From: Mesorhizobium sp. WSM3860
GTDB taxonomy: Bacteria > Pseudomonadota > Alphaproteobacteria > Rhizobiales > Rhizobiaceae
Assembly (NCBI RefSeq): GCF_002294995.1
Contig: NZ_NSGF01000003.1
Span: 124,001 to 188,000 of the forward strand
Length of the DNA: 64,000 nucleotides
Direction: 5' to 3'
In this document: positions 31,675 to 41,335 of the stretch, piece after piece
Position numbering within the stretch: position 1 is the stretch's first letter
Layout: each line of letters starts with the position of its first letter
Translations under genes and position numbers: made by a program
Notes under the pieces: model-generated
Told to the model about the DNA's origin: nothing
The model's input: only the letters and a program-made list of their open reading frames with translations
Database searches by the model: none

Positions 31675-34047
31675 TTAGAAACGGGTCGCTATGCCGAAGT
31701 TGAATTCCTGCACGTCGTCGGTCGCTTCCTTCTTCACCGGGATCGCATAGTCGATTCGGATCGGACCGAACGGCGACGCCCACATCAGGCCGACACCGAC
31801 CGAAGCGCGCAGCTTCATATCGGTCGAGGACTGGGTGACGCCTGCAGTATGAATTGCGCTGCCATAGAGCGTTGCAGCATCGGCAAACACCGCGCCCCGC
31901 AAGCCAAAGCTTTCCGGAATAGCCGGCAACGGGAACTGGGCTTCCGCCGAGGCATTGAAATAGGTCGTGCCACCGAGATGGTCACCCGTATTGGTATCTA
32001 CAGGGCCGATGCCGCCATATTCGAAACCACGGATCATACGATCATTGCTTTGGAACTGGTCGAAGATACGCAGACCATCGTTGCCATACCCGGCGATATG
32101 GCCAGCGCCACCGGAGATCAGACCGACCAGATCGAGCTGCTCGGACAGCGTTTGGTAGACGCTTGCGCGCCCGGTCAACTTCACCCACTTGGCGTCACCA
32201 CCGAGACCGGCAACCTCGGTCGTACCAGTGATGTAGAGCCCTTCATGCGGGTTCTTCATATCGTCGATGGTGTTGTAGACTAGCCCGAGGCTGACCGACG
32301 ACTTAATCCACGGACTTTGAGCTACGCCTTCCAAGATAGCCGGCGAAATGGTGCACGTGCCGTCCGGATCCGCAGGGCTGGTGGGACCGCAACTGTCGTC
32401 GACCTTATATTTCTCTTGCGAGATATTGTACGCCAGCTGCGTCGAAATACTGTCGGTGATCGGCAGGCCGAAGCGGATGGTCGCGCCCGTCGTATCGCTG
32501 TCGTAGTGATTGTTATATTCCCTGGTCGACTTGTAGATATCGAAGCCCGCCGCGATGCGCCGGCCGAGGAAATACGGCTCGGTGAAGGAAATCGCATAAT
32601 CGCGCGAGTTCTTGCCGCCGCCGGCCGACAGCTTGATGTATTGGCCGCGACCGAGGAAGTTGCGCTCGGTGATCGAGCCTTCGACGGACGGGCCCGGCGT
32701 GTCGCCGCCGGTCGAATAGCCGGCGCCGACCGAGAACTCACCGGTCGACTTCTCGACCACATCGACCACCAGGACAACCTGATCCGGAGCCGACCCAGGG
32801 ACCGTCGAGATGTCGACTTTTTCAAAATAATCCAGGGCTTCCAGCCGCTTCTTCGCGCGCTGGACAAGAACCTGGTTGAAGGCGTCGCCTTCGCTGACGT
32901 CGAATTCGCGCCGGATGACATAGTCGCGCGTGCGGTCGTTGCCGCGGATTTCGATACGCTCGATATAAGCCTTGGTGCCCTGGTCGATGGTGTAGACGAC
33001 CGAGATCGTGTGATTCTCAAAATTGCGGTCGCCGCGCGGCGTCACCTGGGCAAACGCATAGCCTGAGCCGGCGACCTTTTCGGTGAGCGCAACGATCGTG
33101 TCCTCGACGTCCTTGGCGTTGTAGACATCGCCCTTGTGCGTCTGGACCACCGATTCCAGCGACTTTGAGTCGACCTCGGGAATCGTGCTCTCGACACTGA
33201 TGTCGCCGAAGTTGTAGCGCTCGCCCTCCTGCACGGTGATCGTGACCGTGTATTTGTTGGTGGCTTCATCCAACTCACCGACGGCCGAAACGACCTGGAA
33301 GTCTGCGTAGCCGTGATTGTAGTAGAACCGGCGCAGCAACTCCTGGTCGGCGCGCAGCTTGTCCTCGTCATAGACGTCGTCGCGCAGCACGAACGAAAGC
33401 CAGGACGAACGCTTGGTGTTGATGACGTCCGACAGACGACGGCTGGAAAAAGCGCTGTTGCCGACGAAATTAATCGCCGCGATCTGCGTGCGGGCGCCTT
33501 CGTTAATGTTGAAGACCACGTTCACGCGATTGTCGCCGAGGTCCATGATCTGACTGGTCACGGCGGCATCGTCGCGGCCGATACGCCGATAGGCGGCTTT
33601 GACCGCCTCGACGTCGGCGTCGAGAGCCTGCTGCGAGAAGGTCGCGCGCGGCTTAAGCTGGACAGCGGCCTGGAGCGCGTTGTCCTTGAGCTTCTTGTTG
33701 CCCTGGAACAGGACCTGGTTGACGACCTTGTATTCGGAAACCTTGACGACCAGGGTCGAGCCGACCTGATTGATCTGGACGTCCGAGAACAGCCCGGTGC
33801 CGAACAGGGCCTTCACGGCGCTATCGATATCGGCACTTGAAAACGCCTTGCCGGGCTTGATGGCGATGTAATTGCGGATGGTTTCGGCATCGACACGCTG
33901 GTTGCCGCTAACCTCGACCCTGCTCACCACCGCTGCTTCGGCTACCGATGTGGCAACGAACTGCACTGCGAGCGCGCCTGGCAAAACCAGGGCGGCGGAC
34001 AAAGCCGCCGCGGACGCGGCGCTCAGAAACTTGGATGCTGCCTTCAT
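31675..34047 (-). CDS. bamA: Outer membrane protein assembly factor BamA
   Basis: BamA is the essential beta-barrel insertase of the BAM complex. It has 790 residues from the ATG 34045-34047. A signal peptide runs to about AEAAVV. Five POTRA domains fill about 40-440 (first one: VVSRVEVSGNQRVDAETIRN), followed by the 16-stranded barrel. Family motifs are VSEGDAFNQVLVQRAKKRLE in POTRA5, the VRGF-equivalent MIRGFEYGGIGP in loop 6, and the C-terminal targeting sequence ending in FNFGIATRF. It is part of the envelope run between rseP and lpxD. Confidence 0.97.
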   Translation of the reverse strand: MKAASKFLSAASAAALSAALVLPGALAVQFVATSVAEAAVVSRVEVSGNQRVDAETIRNYIAIKPGKAFSSADIDSAVKALFGTGLFSDVQINQVGSTLVVKVSEYKVVNQVLFQGNKKLKDNALQAAVQLKPRATFSQQALDADVEAVKAAYRRIGRDDAAVTSQIMDLGDNRVNVVFNINEGARTQIAAINFVGNSAFSSRRLSDVINTKRSSWLSFVLRDDVYDEDKLRADQELLRRFYYNHGYADFQVVSAVGELDEATNKYTVTITVQEGERYNFGDISVESTIPEVDSKSLESVVQTHKGDVYNAKDVEDTIVALTEKVAGSGYAFAQVTPRGDRNFENHTISVVYTIDQGTKAYIERIEIRGNDRTRDYVIRREFDVSEGDAFNQVLVQRAKKRLEALDYFEKVDISTVPGSAPDQVVLVVDVVEKSTGEFSVGAGYSTGGDTPGPSVEGSITERNFLGRGQYIKLSAGGGKNSRDYAISFTEPYFLGRRIAAGFDIYKSTREYNNHYDSDTTGATIRFGLPITDSISTQLAYNISQEKYKVDDSCGPTSPADPDGTCTISPAILEGVAQSPWIKSSVSLGLVYNTIDDMKNPHEGLYITGTTEVAGLGGDAKWVKLTGRASVYQTLSEQLDLVGLISGGAGHIAGYGNDGLRIFDQFQSNDRMIRGFEYGGIGPVDTNTGDHLGGTTYFNASAEAQFPLPAIPESFGLRGAVFADAATLYGSAIHTAGVTQSSTDMKLRASVGVGLMWASPFGPIRIDYAIPVKKEATDDVQEFNFGIATRF

Positions 34048-34265
34048 CGGGCTTTTGTACCTTTTTCTCGTAGTCCCCACGGCGAGAAAACCGGACGTGC
34101 GGTATTTTCCCTTACCGTATTAACCGGATTTCCCCTACACGCAAGGCTCCCGGTTAATTTGTATTTACTTAACCCTGTTGCGTGGCTTTCGTGTCACGCA
34201 TATCCCCACGCATGGTAAACGGCGTCTCAATATGGATGGGGCCGAAGCCAAATTCCTTCATGATT

Positions 34266-35408
34266 TCAGCACCCAAACAGATCATTCCAAAAAACGAAGC
34301 CCATAAATCCGAGCACCAGAAGGAGACCGGTCCGGTAGGCCATCTCCATCATCCGCTCCGACACGGGCCGCCTTATGACGGCCTCCACGCCGTAGAACAA
34401 GAGGTGGCCGCCGTCGAGAGGGGGAATCGGCAGAAGATTGAGAATCCCTATCCCGACTGACAGGAATGCAACAAGCTGCACCAGCCACTCGAAGCCGAGC
34501 TTGGCCGCCTGACCCGACATTTTTGCGATCTTGATCGGCCCGCCGAGCTGGCATTTGTCCTCGCGCCCGACGACGAAGCGCTGCAGAAATTGCCCGGTGC
34601 GCTCGATCACATGCCCGGTTTCCTCGACAGCCGCCGCCAGCGCGCCCGCGGGCGTGTAGGAGACCAGTCGCGGCTGCCCGAGCTCGGCGTTGTTGGCGAC
34701 GCCAATGATCGCGACCTTGACCTTGTTGCCCAGCGCATCCTGCTGCTCCATCGGTTCCGGTGTCGCGGTAACGGTGATTTCCTTGCCGTCGCGCAACATG
34801 GTGAAGGTGATGGCGTCGCCGGCGCGACCCGAAACCAGGCGTTGAACGTCGGCGAAGGTCTCCACCTTGTTGCCGTCGACTTTGACGAATCGGTCGCCGG
34901 GCTGAATGCCCGCCCGGGCCGCCGGGCTGCCGGCGCTGACTTCGGCCACCATCGGCTCCATCACCGGCCGGCCGTAGAGCGAAAACAGCACCGCGAACAC
35001 GGCGATCGTCAGCAGGAAATTGAACAGCGGCCCGGCGACGACGGTCGCCGCGCGTTTCCAGATCGGCTGGGTGTGGAAGGCGACCTCGCGCTCGGCCTCG
35101 GTCAGCGATTCGAGGTCTTCGGTGCTCGGCTGGCTCGATGTCGCGTTCATGTCGCCGACGAATTTGACGTAGCCGCCAAGCGGAATGGCGCAAAGCTTCC
35201 AGCGGGTGCCGTGGCGGTCGTTGAAACCGAAGAGCTCCGGGCCGAAGCCGATGGCAAAGGCCTTCACCCCGATGCCGCACCAGCGGCCGATGAGGTAGTG
35301 GCCCATCTCATGCACGAACACCACGACGGTGAGCACGAACAGGAACGGCACGAGAGTCCCGAGGACAAAGCCTTGCGTGCTGAAGAGCGCGTGAAGAATC
35401 TCGTTCAA
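34266..35408 (-). CDS. rseP: Site-2 intramembrane zinc metalloprotease RseP
   Basis: RseP cleaves membrane substrates such as anti-sigma factors and leftover signal peptides. It has 380 residues. Zinc ligands are HEMGH in VVVFVHEMGHYLIGRWCG near the N-terminus and the distal Asp in LLPIPPLDGGHLLF. One PDZ domain lies in the middle (VAEVSAGSPAARAGIQPGDR). Four membrane helices are predicted. Dxr, which lies between cdsA and rseP in many other proteobacteria, is not here. Confidence 0.95.
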   Translation of the reverse strand: MNEILHALFSTQGFVLGTLVPFLFVLTVVVFVHEMGHYLIGRWCGIGVKAFAIGFGPELFGFNDRHGTRWKLCAIPLGGYVKFVGDMNATSSQPSTEDLESLTEAEREVAFHTQPIWKRAATVVAGPLFNFLLTIAVFAVLFSLYGRPVMEPMVAEVSAGSPAARAGIQPGDRFVKVDGNKVETFADVQRLVSGRAGDAITFTMLRDGKEITVTATPEPMEQQDALGNKVKVAIIGVANNAELGQPRLVSYTPAGALAAAVEETGHVIERTGQFLQRFVVGREDKCQLGGPIKIAKMSGQAAKLGFEWLVQLVAFLSVGIGILNLLPIPPLDGGHLLFYGVEAVIRRPVSERMMEMAYRTGLLLVLGFMGFVFWNDLFGC

Positions 35409-35511
35409 GTCATGCCCTCAAAATTCGCCCAGCGCGACAGTCCGCCGCGACTGTGGCATCAATCCGGGCGAATCCGTGGCACGCGTCGTTTTCGCCCAGT
35501 GGCGACGCCAG

Positions 35512-36327
35512 TTAGTTCGGAAACAGCCCCATTGCCGGATGGTCGGCGCCCGCCGCAATCCAACCGATGACGTACAGGGCGAACGCGGCCGCGACAAGCC
35601 CGTCCACTCTGTCCATGACGCCGCCATGGCCGGGAATGAGATTGCTCGAATCCTTGCAGCCGTGCTGGCGCTTGACCCAGGATTCGAACAGATCGCCGAT
35701 CTGCGAGACGATCGAGAGCGCCAGGGCGACGAGGCCAAGCATAGTGAGATTGCCGGCCCCGGCGGCGATTGCCAGCACCAATCCGGCAGCGATGCCGCCG
35801 ACCGCGCCCCCAAGCGCGCCGCTCTGCGTCTTCCCGGGCGAGATCGAAGGCGCAAGCTTCGGGCCGCCGACCGCGCGGCCGACGAAATAGGCCGCTATGT
35901 CGGTCGCCCAGACCACCGCGAACAGGAAGAGGATGGCCATCAATCCTGAGTGGCTGTCCCCGCGCAGATAGGCGAGCGACAAGCCGGACAACGACGCGTA
36001 TGCCAGCCCCGAGGCCTCCCACGGCGCTGCTCCCCGCAGTCGCGCGGCAACAGCGACGATAGCAGTGATGGCTGCGACCAGAAGCAGCAGCCACAGTGCC
36101 GGCAGGCCGGCGATCAGCGCGCCGATGAAGACCAGAATCAGCACTTCCGGCAGAAAGCCGAGGGCCGCACCGTTCCCAGGGCGCGACATGCGCGTCCATT
36201 CGTAGAAGATCAGCGCCGCGATCGCCGCGCAGAAGAGGCGGAACGGCAGCCCGCCGAGCCAGGTGAGCGCAAGTGTGACGGCTGCCATCACGATGGCCGA
36301 GATGACACGCTGCTGGAGATTGCTCAT
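35512..36327 (-). CDS. cdsA: Phosphatidate cytidylyltransferase
   Basis: CdsA makes CDP-diacylglycerol, the precursor of all phospholipids, from phosphatidate and CTP. It has 271 residues from the ATG 36325-36327 (MSNLQQRVISAIVMAAV) and about eight membrane helices. The family signature near the C-terminus is well kept: SQIGDLFESWVKRQHGCKDS, then SNLIPGHGGVMDRVDGL. It follows uppS with an 11-base gap. Confidence 0.95.
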   Translation of the reverse strand: MSNLQQRVISAIVMAAVTLALTWLGGLPFRLFCAAIAALIFYEWTRMSRPGNGAALGFLPEVLILVFIGALIAGLPALWLLLLVAAITAIVAVAARLRGAAPWEASGLAYASLSGLSLAYLRGDSHSGLMAILFLFAVVWATDIAAYFVGRAVGGPKLAPSISPGKTQSGALGGAVGGIAAGLVLAIAAGAGNLTMLGLVALALSIVSQIGDLFESWVKRQHGCKDSSNLIPGHGGVMDRVDGLVAAAFALYVIGWIAAGADHPAMGLFPN

Positions 36328-36338
36328 CGATGCCGGCG

Positions 36339-37058
36339 CTACAAGGCAACGTCGCGGGCGGCGAGCCCGCCGAAACGGCGTTCGCGGCCGGAAAAGTCGC
36401 GCAGGGCGTCGGCCAGGTGCTCCCGGCTGAAGTCCGGCCAGTAGCAAGGCAGGAAGACGAGCTCGCTATAGGCGGCCTGCCACAAAAGGAAGTTCGACAG
36501 CCTGAGCTCGCCGCTGGTGCGGATCACGAGGTCTGGATCGGGAATGCCGTCGGTGTCGAGCGAGCCGGCAAAGCTCTCCATCGTGATGGCGTCGCTTGTC
36601 ATTTCGCCGCGAGCCACGGCATCGGCGAGCTTGCGCGCGGTGCGCACGATCTCGTCGCGCCCGCCATAGTTGAAGGCGATGACCAGCGTCAGCGCCTCAT
36701 TGCCGGCGGTCAGCGATTCGGCCTCCTGCAGCAGGCCTCTGATGTCCGGCTGCAGCCCTTCCCTGTCGCCGATCACCCTCACCCGCACGCCGTTTTGGTG
36801 CAGCTCGGCGAGATCGCGGCGGATGAAGAGCTTCAGGAGGCCCATCAAGTCGCTGACTTCGGACTTCGGCCGCGACCAGTTTTCAGAGGAGAAGGCGTAG
36901 ACCGTCAGATAGGAGATGCCGAGCTCTGGCGCGGCGCGCACCGTCTTGCGCAAGGCTTCGACGCCGGCGCGGTGGCCGGCAAGCCGCGGCATGCCGCGCG
37001 CCTTGGCCCAGCGTCCGTTTCCGTCCATGATGATCGCGACATGCGCGGGGGTTGTCAT
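36339..37058 (-). CDS. uppS: Undecaprenyl diphosphate synthase
   Basis: The enzyme extends farnesyl diphosphate to the C55 carrier used for peptidoglycan and for lipid-linked sugars, such as those expected for the cassette at 3422-7420. It has 239 residues. Motifs are [17 protein letters not shown] with the catalytic Asp, [29 protein letters not shown], the C-terminal [19 protein letters not shown] and YSELVF. Confidence 0.97.
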   Translation of the reverse strand: MTTPAHVAIIMDGNGRWAKARGMPRLAGHRAGVEALRKTVRAAPELGISYLTVYAFSSENWSRPKSEVSDLMGLLKLFIRRDLAELHQNGVRVRVIGDREGLQPDIRGLLQEAESLTAGNEALTLVIAFNYGGRDEIVRTARKLADAVARGEMTSDAITMESFAGSLDTDGIPDPDLVIRTSGELRLSNFLLWQAAYSELVFLPCYWPDFSREHLADALRDFSGRERRFGGLAARDVAL

Positions 37059-37090
37059 GGTCTCGCTTTCGAGCCGGTGAGAAACCGACC

Positions 37091-37645
37091 CTAAACCTGC
37101 ATGATTTCAGCTTCCTTATCGGAAAGCAGGTGATCGATGGTGCTGATCATCTCGTCGGTCAGCTTCTGAACCTGGTCGGAGCGCTTGCGATGATCGTCCT
37201 CGCTGATCGTGCCGTCCTTTTCCGCCTTTTTGAGGAAATCCATGCCGTCGCGACGGACATGGCGAACCGCGACGCGGGCGTTCTCGGCATAGCCGTGCGA
37301 GATCTTGACCAGTTCCTTGCGGCGCTGCTCGTTGAGTTCGGGCAAGGGAATCCTCAGATTGGTGCCGTCGACGATCGGATTGAAGCCAAGATTCGCCTCG
37401 CGGATAGCGCGGTCGACGGCGCTCACCATCGATTTGTCCCAGACCGAGACCGAAATCATCCGCGGCTCGGGCACCGATACATTGGCCACCTGGTTGATCG
37501 GCATCGTCGTACCGTAGGCATGGACCTGGACGGCGTCGAGCAGGTTGCTGGAAGCGCGGCCGGTGCGCAGCGAAGCGAGATCGTGCTTGAAGGCCGCGAT
37601 CGCCCCGTCCATGCGCCGCTTGAGGTCGTCGTACTCGCCACTCAT
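37091..37645 (-). CDS. frr: Ribosome recycling factor
   Basis: Frr splits the post-termination ribosome with EF-G. It has 184 residues. I chose the ATG at 37643-37645 over one two codons upstream because a gaggag ribosome binding site sits six bases before it and would be fused to the upstream ATG. The three-helix-bundle motifs are [55 protein letters not shown] and RRKELVKI. It lies downstream of pyrH. Confidence 0.97.
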   Translation of the reverse strand: MSGEYDDLKRRMDGAIAAFKHDLASLRTGRASSNLLDAVQVHAYGTTMPINQVANVSVPEPRMISVSVWDKSMVSAVDRAIREANLGFNPIVDGTNLRIPLPELNEQRRKELVKISHGYAENARVAVRHVRRDGMDFLKKAEKDGTISEDDHRKRSDQVQKLTDEMISTIDHLLSDKEAEIMQV

Positions 37646-37734
37646 GATCATCTCCTCGACCCGTTCGCCGGGTTCACTGCTTGTGTTCTAGTCTCGTCCA
37701 GGACCGGCGATCATTCAGCCGTCGTCGGCCCCAG

Positions 37735-38457
37735 TCAATTGTCGGCGACGATCGTGCAACGGCCGCCGCCTCTTAGAATTTCGCCGAAACCACCTTTTTC
37801 GTGGATCGAATAGACGATTATCGGAATGTTGTTTTCACGCGCAAGTGCAATCGCGGCCGTATCCATGATCGTAAGCCCGCGTTTGATGACTTCGGCATGA
37901 CTAATGCGATCGAAGCGCACCGCGTTCGGATCCTTCTTCGGGTCGGCCGAATAGACGCCGTCGACCTGCGTGGCCTTGAACAGCGCGTCGGCGCCGATCT
38001 CGGCGGCGCGCAGCGCTGCGGCCGAATCGGTGGTGAAGAACGGATTGCCGGTGCCGCCGGCAAAGATCACCACCTTGCCCTGGTTCATATAGGCGGTCGC
38101 CTGGCGCTGTGAAAAACTTTCGCAGAGCTCGGGCATGGCAATGGCCGAAAGCACCACGGCGTCGACGCCGATTTTGTTCAGCGAGGTGCGCAGCGCCAGC
38201 GAGTTGATGACGGTGGCGAGCATGCCCATGTGATCGCCGGTGACGCGGTCGCCGCCCTTGGAGGCGACGGCCACGCCGCGGAAGATGTTGCCGCCGCCGA
38301 TCACGACCCCGACTTCGACGCCAAGCGCCCGCGCCTCGGCAATGTCGGCTGCGATACGGTCAACGACCGAGACGTCGATGCCGAAATGCTGTTCCCCCAT
38401 CAAGGCTTCGCCCGAAGCTTTCAGCAAGACACGTCGATAGAGGGGCTTCACCGTCAT
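37735..38457 (-). CDS. pyrH: Uridylate kinase
   Basis: PyrH phosphorylates UMP to UDP and is the bacterial hexameric type. It has 240 residues from the ATG 38455-38457 (MTVKPLYRRVLLKASGEALM). Motifs are LLKASGEALMG, VVIGGGNIFRGV, the DHMGMLATVINSLAL helix, FAGGTGNPFFTTDSAAALRA and a C-terminal IVYS strand. In most alphaproteobacteria it directly follows tsf. Here three unrelated genes and 2.9 kb separate them. Confidence 0.97.
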   Translation of the reverse strand: MTVKPLYRRVLLKASGEALMGEQHFGIDVSVVDRIAADIAEARALGVEVGVVIGGGNIFRGVAVASKGGDRVTGDHMGMLATVINSLALRTSLNKIGVDAVVLSAIAMPELCESFSQRQATAYMNQGKVVIFAGGTGNPFFTTDSAAALRAAEIGADALFKATQVDGVYSADPKKDPNAVRFDRISHAEVIKRGLTIMDTAAIALARENNIPIIVYSIHEKGGFGEILRGGGRCTIVADN

Positions 38458-38554
38458 CTGGTTCCTCGAAAATCTCGGCGCGGGCAATCTGGAGGCGAAA
38501 GGCGCCTCGCTTCGCCTGGCGGCGCTGGCACGATGGTTCGACCCGATACACGAA

Positions 38555-38580
38555 GGGCGCGGCGATGTCACGCCGCGCCC
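38555..38580 (-). terminator. Hairpin downstream of the aldo/keto reductase gene
   Basis: A perfect 10-bp stem (gggcgcggcg / cgccgcgccc) with a 6-base loop lies 22 bases after the stop of the minus-strand gene. The following tract (ttcgtgt) is poor in T, so it is a weak intrinsic terminator at best. Confidence 0.45.
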
Positions 38581-38601
38581 TCGCGCAAAAGGCTTTTCCG
38601 A

Positions 38602-39705
38602 TCAGTTGCTGCTGATCCCGACCACTTCGCCTTCGATCAGGACCGGCCGAGAATAGCCGGACGGCTTGTCGCCGGTCACGACGCCGCCGGCCACCCTGAC
38701 CTGGATCTCGGGTCCAAAAAAGGAATGCGGGAACGGAGCGGGCGCAAGGCTCACCGAATCAAGCCGCTTGCGGAGCTCGATAGGGATTGAAAAGTCGAGC
38801 GCCTCGAGATTGTCCTGCAACTGGGCAAGTTTCGTCGCGCCAAGGATGACGGCGGCCACACCCGGCTGCGTCGCCACCCAGTTCACCGCCACCTGCGCCA
38901 TGCTGCGGCCGAGTTCGGAAGCAACCTTTTCGAGTTCCGTAACGATCGCCCAATTGCGTTCGCTGAATTTCTGGAAACCCGGATGCGCGGTGTTGCGGAA
39001 CCCGTCGAGCCGGCCGGCATTGCCGGCCTGCGTCGGGCGGTATTTGCCGCTGAGCAGGCCGCTGGCCAGCGGACTCCACACCATGATGCCGGCGCCGTGA
39101 CGCGTGGCGAAAGGCGCGAATTCATGTTCGATCGAGCGCTCGGCCAGCGAATATTCGAGTTGCAGGGCCGAGATCGGCTCATAGCCGCGCAGTTCGGCGA
39201 TCGCCTGCGCCCGGCCGGCATACCAGGCCGGCACGTCGGAGAGGCCGACATGGCGCACCTTGCCGGCACGCACCAAATCGTCCAGCGTGCGCAACACCTC
39301 CTCGACCGGCGTGAGCCTGTCCCAGACATGCATGAGGTAAAGGTCGATATAGTCGGTTCCGAGCCGCTTCAGCGAAGCGTCGACCGCGCGCATGATGTTC
39401 TTTCGGCCATTGCCGCCGGCATTCGGATTGCCGGGCTCCTTGTTCATCGTGAATTTGGTGGCGATCACCGCCTTGTCGCGCAAGCCGCGCTCGGCGACGA
39501 ATTCGCCGAGCCAGGTCTCTGCGGTCCCGCCGGTGTAGAGATCGGCGGTGTCGAAGAAATTGCCGCCGGCCTCGACATAGGCGTCGAACATGGCGCGGGC
39601 GGTTTCCCTGTCGGCACCCCAGCCCCATTCGGTGCCGAAGGTCATGGTGCCCAGCGCCAGCCGGCTGACGCGAAGGCCGCTGTTGCCGAGCGTGTAGTAG
39701 GTCAT
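38602..39705 (-). CDS. Aldo/keto reductase
   Basis: This NADPH-dependent TIM-barrel oxidoreductase has 367 residues. Key residues of the catalytic tetrad are visible: Asp and Tyr in NFFDTADLYTGG, Lys in VIATKFTM, and His in LYLMHVWD. The LGNSGLRVSRLALGTMTFG opening is typical of the YajO/Tas-like group. The last 40 residues are unusual for the group and do not resemble a domain I know. The substrate is unknown. It is followed by a hairpin and is probably co-transcribed with the SnoaL-like gene (33 bases upstream). Confidence 0.9.
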   Translation of the reverse strand: MTYYTLGNSGLRVSRLALGTMTFGTEWGWGADRETARAMFDAYVEAGGNFFDTADLYTGGTAETWLGEFVAERGLRDKAVIATKFTMNKEPGNPNAGGNGRKNIMRAVDASLKRLGTDYIDLYLMHVWDRLTPVEEVLRTLDDLVRAGKVRHVGLSDVPAWYAGRAQAIAELRGYEPISALQLEYSLAERSIEHEFAPFATRHGAGIMVWSPLASGLLSGKYRPTQAGNAGRLDGFRNTAHPGFQKFSERNWAIVTELEKVASELGRSMAQVAVNWVATQPGVAAVILGATKLAQLQDNLEALDFSIPIELRKRLDSVSLAPAPFPHSFFGPEIQVRVAGGVVTGDKPSGYSRPVLIEGEVVGISSN

Positions 39706-39738
39706 GCTCATGTGTGTTCCGATCGTGTTTGATCTCGA

Positions 39739-40266
39739 TTATTGGCCGGGCGTCGTCTTCACCCAGGGATTGCCGCGCTCATGCGTCATGCGGAACCTGA
39801 AGCCGTCGACCTTCCAGCCTTGAGCCGAGCGGCTCAGGCGATGCTCATAGGTGCCCCAGACCTCCCAGAGCGGATCGCCATTGCCTTCCATCTTGTTCCA
39901 GGCATAGCCGTTGGAGAGGACAGTCGCCTTGTTGCCTTCGATGGTGGTCTGATGGTTGGTCCGCAGGTGCAGGCTCGTTTTGCTGCCCTTGAGATTGGCA
40001 GCCCAGGCGCCGATCAGATCGTCGGAGGCAATCGTAGCCGCGGGCTGTCCGGAAAGGCTGCTGAAGTCGGCGGTGACCCGGTCGGCGAAGTAGCTCCGGG
40101 CGAGCTTCCAGTCCTGCGCATCGACGGCGCGGTCAATCGCATCCGCGATGCGGATGACGGCGCGCTCATCGGCGAGCGCTTGCCAGCTTATCGATTCGGT
40201 TCCGCCGGCATCGACCGGCGCCAGCGCCAGTCCTGCCGCGAAGGTCGCATGCCTCAACGCATTCAT
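39739..40266 (-). CDS. Exported SnoaL/NTF2-like protein
   Basis: The protein has 175 residues from the ATG 40264-40266. The first 23 residues look like a short signal peptide (ATFAAGLALAPVDAGG). The rest is a SnoaL-like fold: ADERAVIRIADAIDRAVDAQ, the DWKLARSYFADRV helix and strand, SLHLRTNHQTTIEG and WEVWGTYEHRL. These domains are cone-shaped pockets used as isomerases, cyclases or binding proteins, and the function here is open. It is divergent from the LysR gene with 115 bases between, so it is the likely target of that regulator. Confidence 0.8.
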   Translation of the reverse strand: MNALRHATFAAGLALAPVDAGGTESISWQALADERAVIRIADAIDRAVDAQDWKLARSYFADRVTADFSSLSGQPAATIASDDLIGAWAANLKGSKTSLHLRTNHQTTIEGNKATVLSNGYAWNKMEGNGDPLWEVWGTYEHRLSRSAQGWKVDGFRFRMTHERGNPWVKTTPGQ

Positions 40267-40373
40267 TTTTCTTCTCCTCGAGCACCAGCCCCACCGCCGA
40301 TGTGTTGGCGACAATGTGGACCACCTTGGCAGCGTCGATAAGATTGCATTCTTCGCAAGGACTATGCGATGTT

Positions 40374-40383
40374 ATTCATGAAT
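40374..40383 (+). promoter_or_regulatory. Palindrome overlapping the LysR start codon
   Basis: The perfect 10-base palindrome attcatgaat includes the first two bases of the LysR start codon. It lies at the end of the divergent intergenic region. It could be an autoregulatory operator, but it could also arise by chance, since ten-base palindromes are not rare. Confidence 0.3.
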
Positions 40384-41308
40384 GGATCGAGATCTGCTGA
40401 CGCATCTGCCGGTGATCGTCGCCGTGGCTCGTCGCGGCGGCTTCGCGCTTGCCGCGGCCGAGCTCGGCATGAGTCCGTCGGCGGTCAGCCATGCAGTACG
40501 GCTGATGGAAGAGCGCATCGGCCAGCCGCTGTTTGCGCGCACGACGCGCAGCGTTTCGCTGACCGAAGCCGGCAAGGCGCTGGTGGACACCGCGGCCCCT
40601 GCCCTGCAGGACATCTATGAGCGGATCGACCGCATCCGCGGCGTCAAGGGCAGGCCCTCCGGCCTGCTCAGGATCAATGCGTCGAATATCGCGATCCCCC
40701 TGGCGGTGACGCCGGTGATCGCGGCCATGGCCGAACGCTATCCGGACGTGACGGTCGAGGTCTTTGCCGACCAAGCCCTGGTCGATATCGTCGGCGAGGG
40801 TTTCGATGCCGGCATCAGGCTGGGCGAGATGATCGCACAGGACATGATCACCGTGCGGCTTACGCCCCCGTTCAAGGCCATGGTTGTCGCCTCGCCGGCC
40901 TATGTCGGAAAGCACGGCCGTCCGCGCGAGGTGGCCGACCTCGCCAAGCACAATTGCATCGGCTACCGGCTTGTCGGCTCCGGCGGGCTCTATCGTTGGG
41001 ATCTGAACGAGAACGGCAAGGATGTCGTGGTCGAGACGCGCGGCACGGCCGTCGTCACGGATTCGCTTGGCGCCATCGACCTTGCGCTAGCGGGCGTCGG
41101 GCTCGCCTATGTGTTCGAGCCCCTTGTGCGCGCCGATCTCGCCGCGGGTCGCCTGGTCCAGATCCTGCCGAAGACGGCGATCGAGGAGCCGGGCCTGTTC
41201 CTCTATTTCCCGCGCCGGGCGTCGATGGCGCCGAAGCTCAGAGCCTTTATCGATGCCGCACAAGAGATCGGCCGGGCATCCATGCGGACACCCGGCCGAG
41301 TTGCCTGA
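40382..41308 (+). CDS. LysR-family transcriptional regulator
   Basis: The protein has 308 residues. The N-terminal winged helix is typical: LLTHLPVIVAVARRGGFALA, then ELGMSPSAVSHAVRLMEERI and LFARTTRSVSLTEAG. The effector domain shows RPSGLLRINASNIAIP and YPDVTVEVFADQALVDIVGEGFDAGIRLG. It belongs to the group that often controls a divergent oxidoreductase. Here the divergent arm is the SnoaL-like protein plus the aldo/keto reductase. The effector is unknown. Confidence 0.92.
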   Translation: MDRDLLTHLPVIVAVARRGGFALAAAELGMSPSAVSHAVRLMEERIGQPLFARTTRSVSLTEAGKALVDTAAPALQDIYERIDRIRGVKGRPSGLLRINASNIAIPLAVTPVIAAMAERYPDVTVEVFADQALVDIVGEGFDAGIRLGEMIAQDMITVRLTPPFKAMVVASPAYVGKHGRPREVADLAKHNCIGYRLVGSGGLYRWDLNENGKDVVVETRGTAVVTDSLGAIDLALAGVGLAYVFEPLVRADLAAGRLVQILPKTAIEEPGLFLYFPRRASMAPKLRAFIDAAQEIGRASMRTPGRVA

Positions 41309-41335
41309 GCTCTCTAGCCTTACTTTTTCTTCGGG

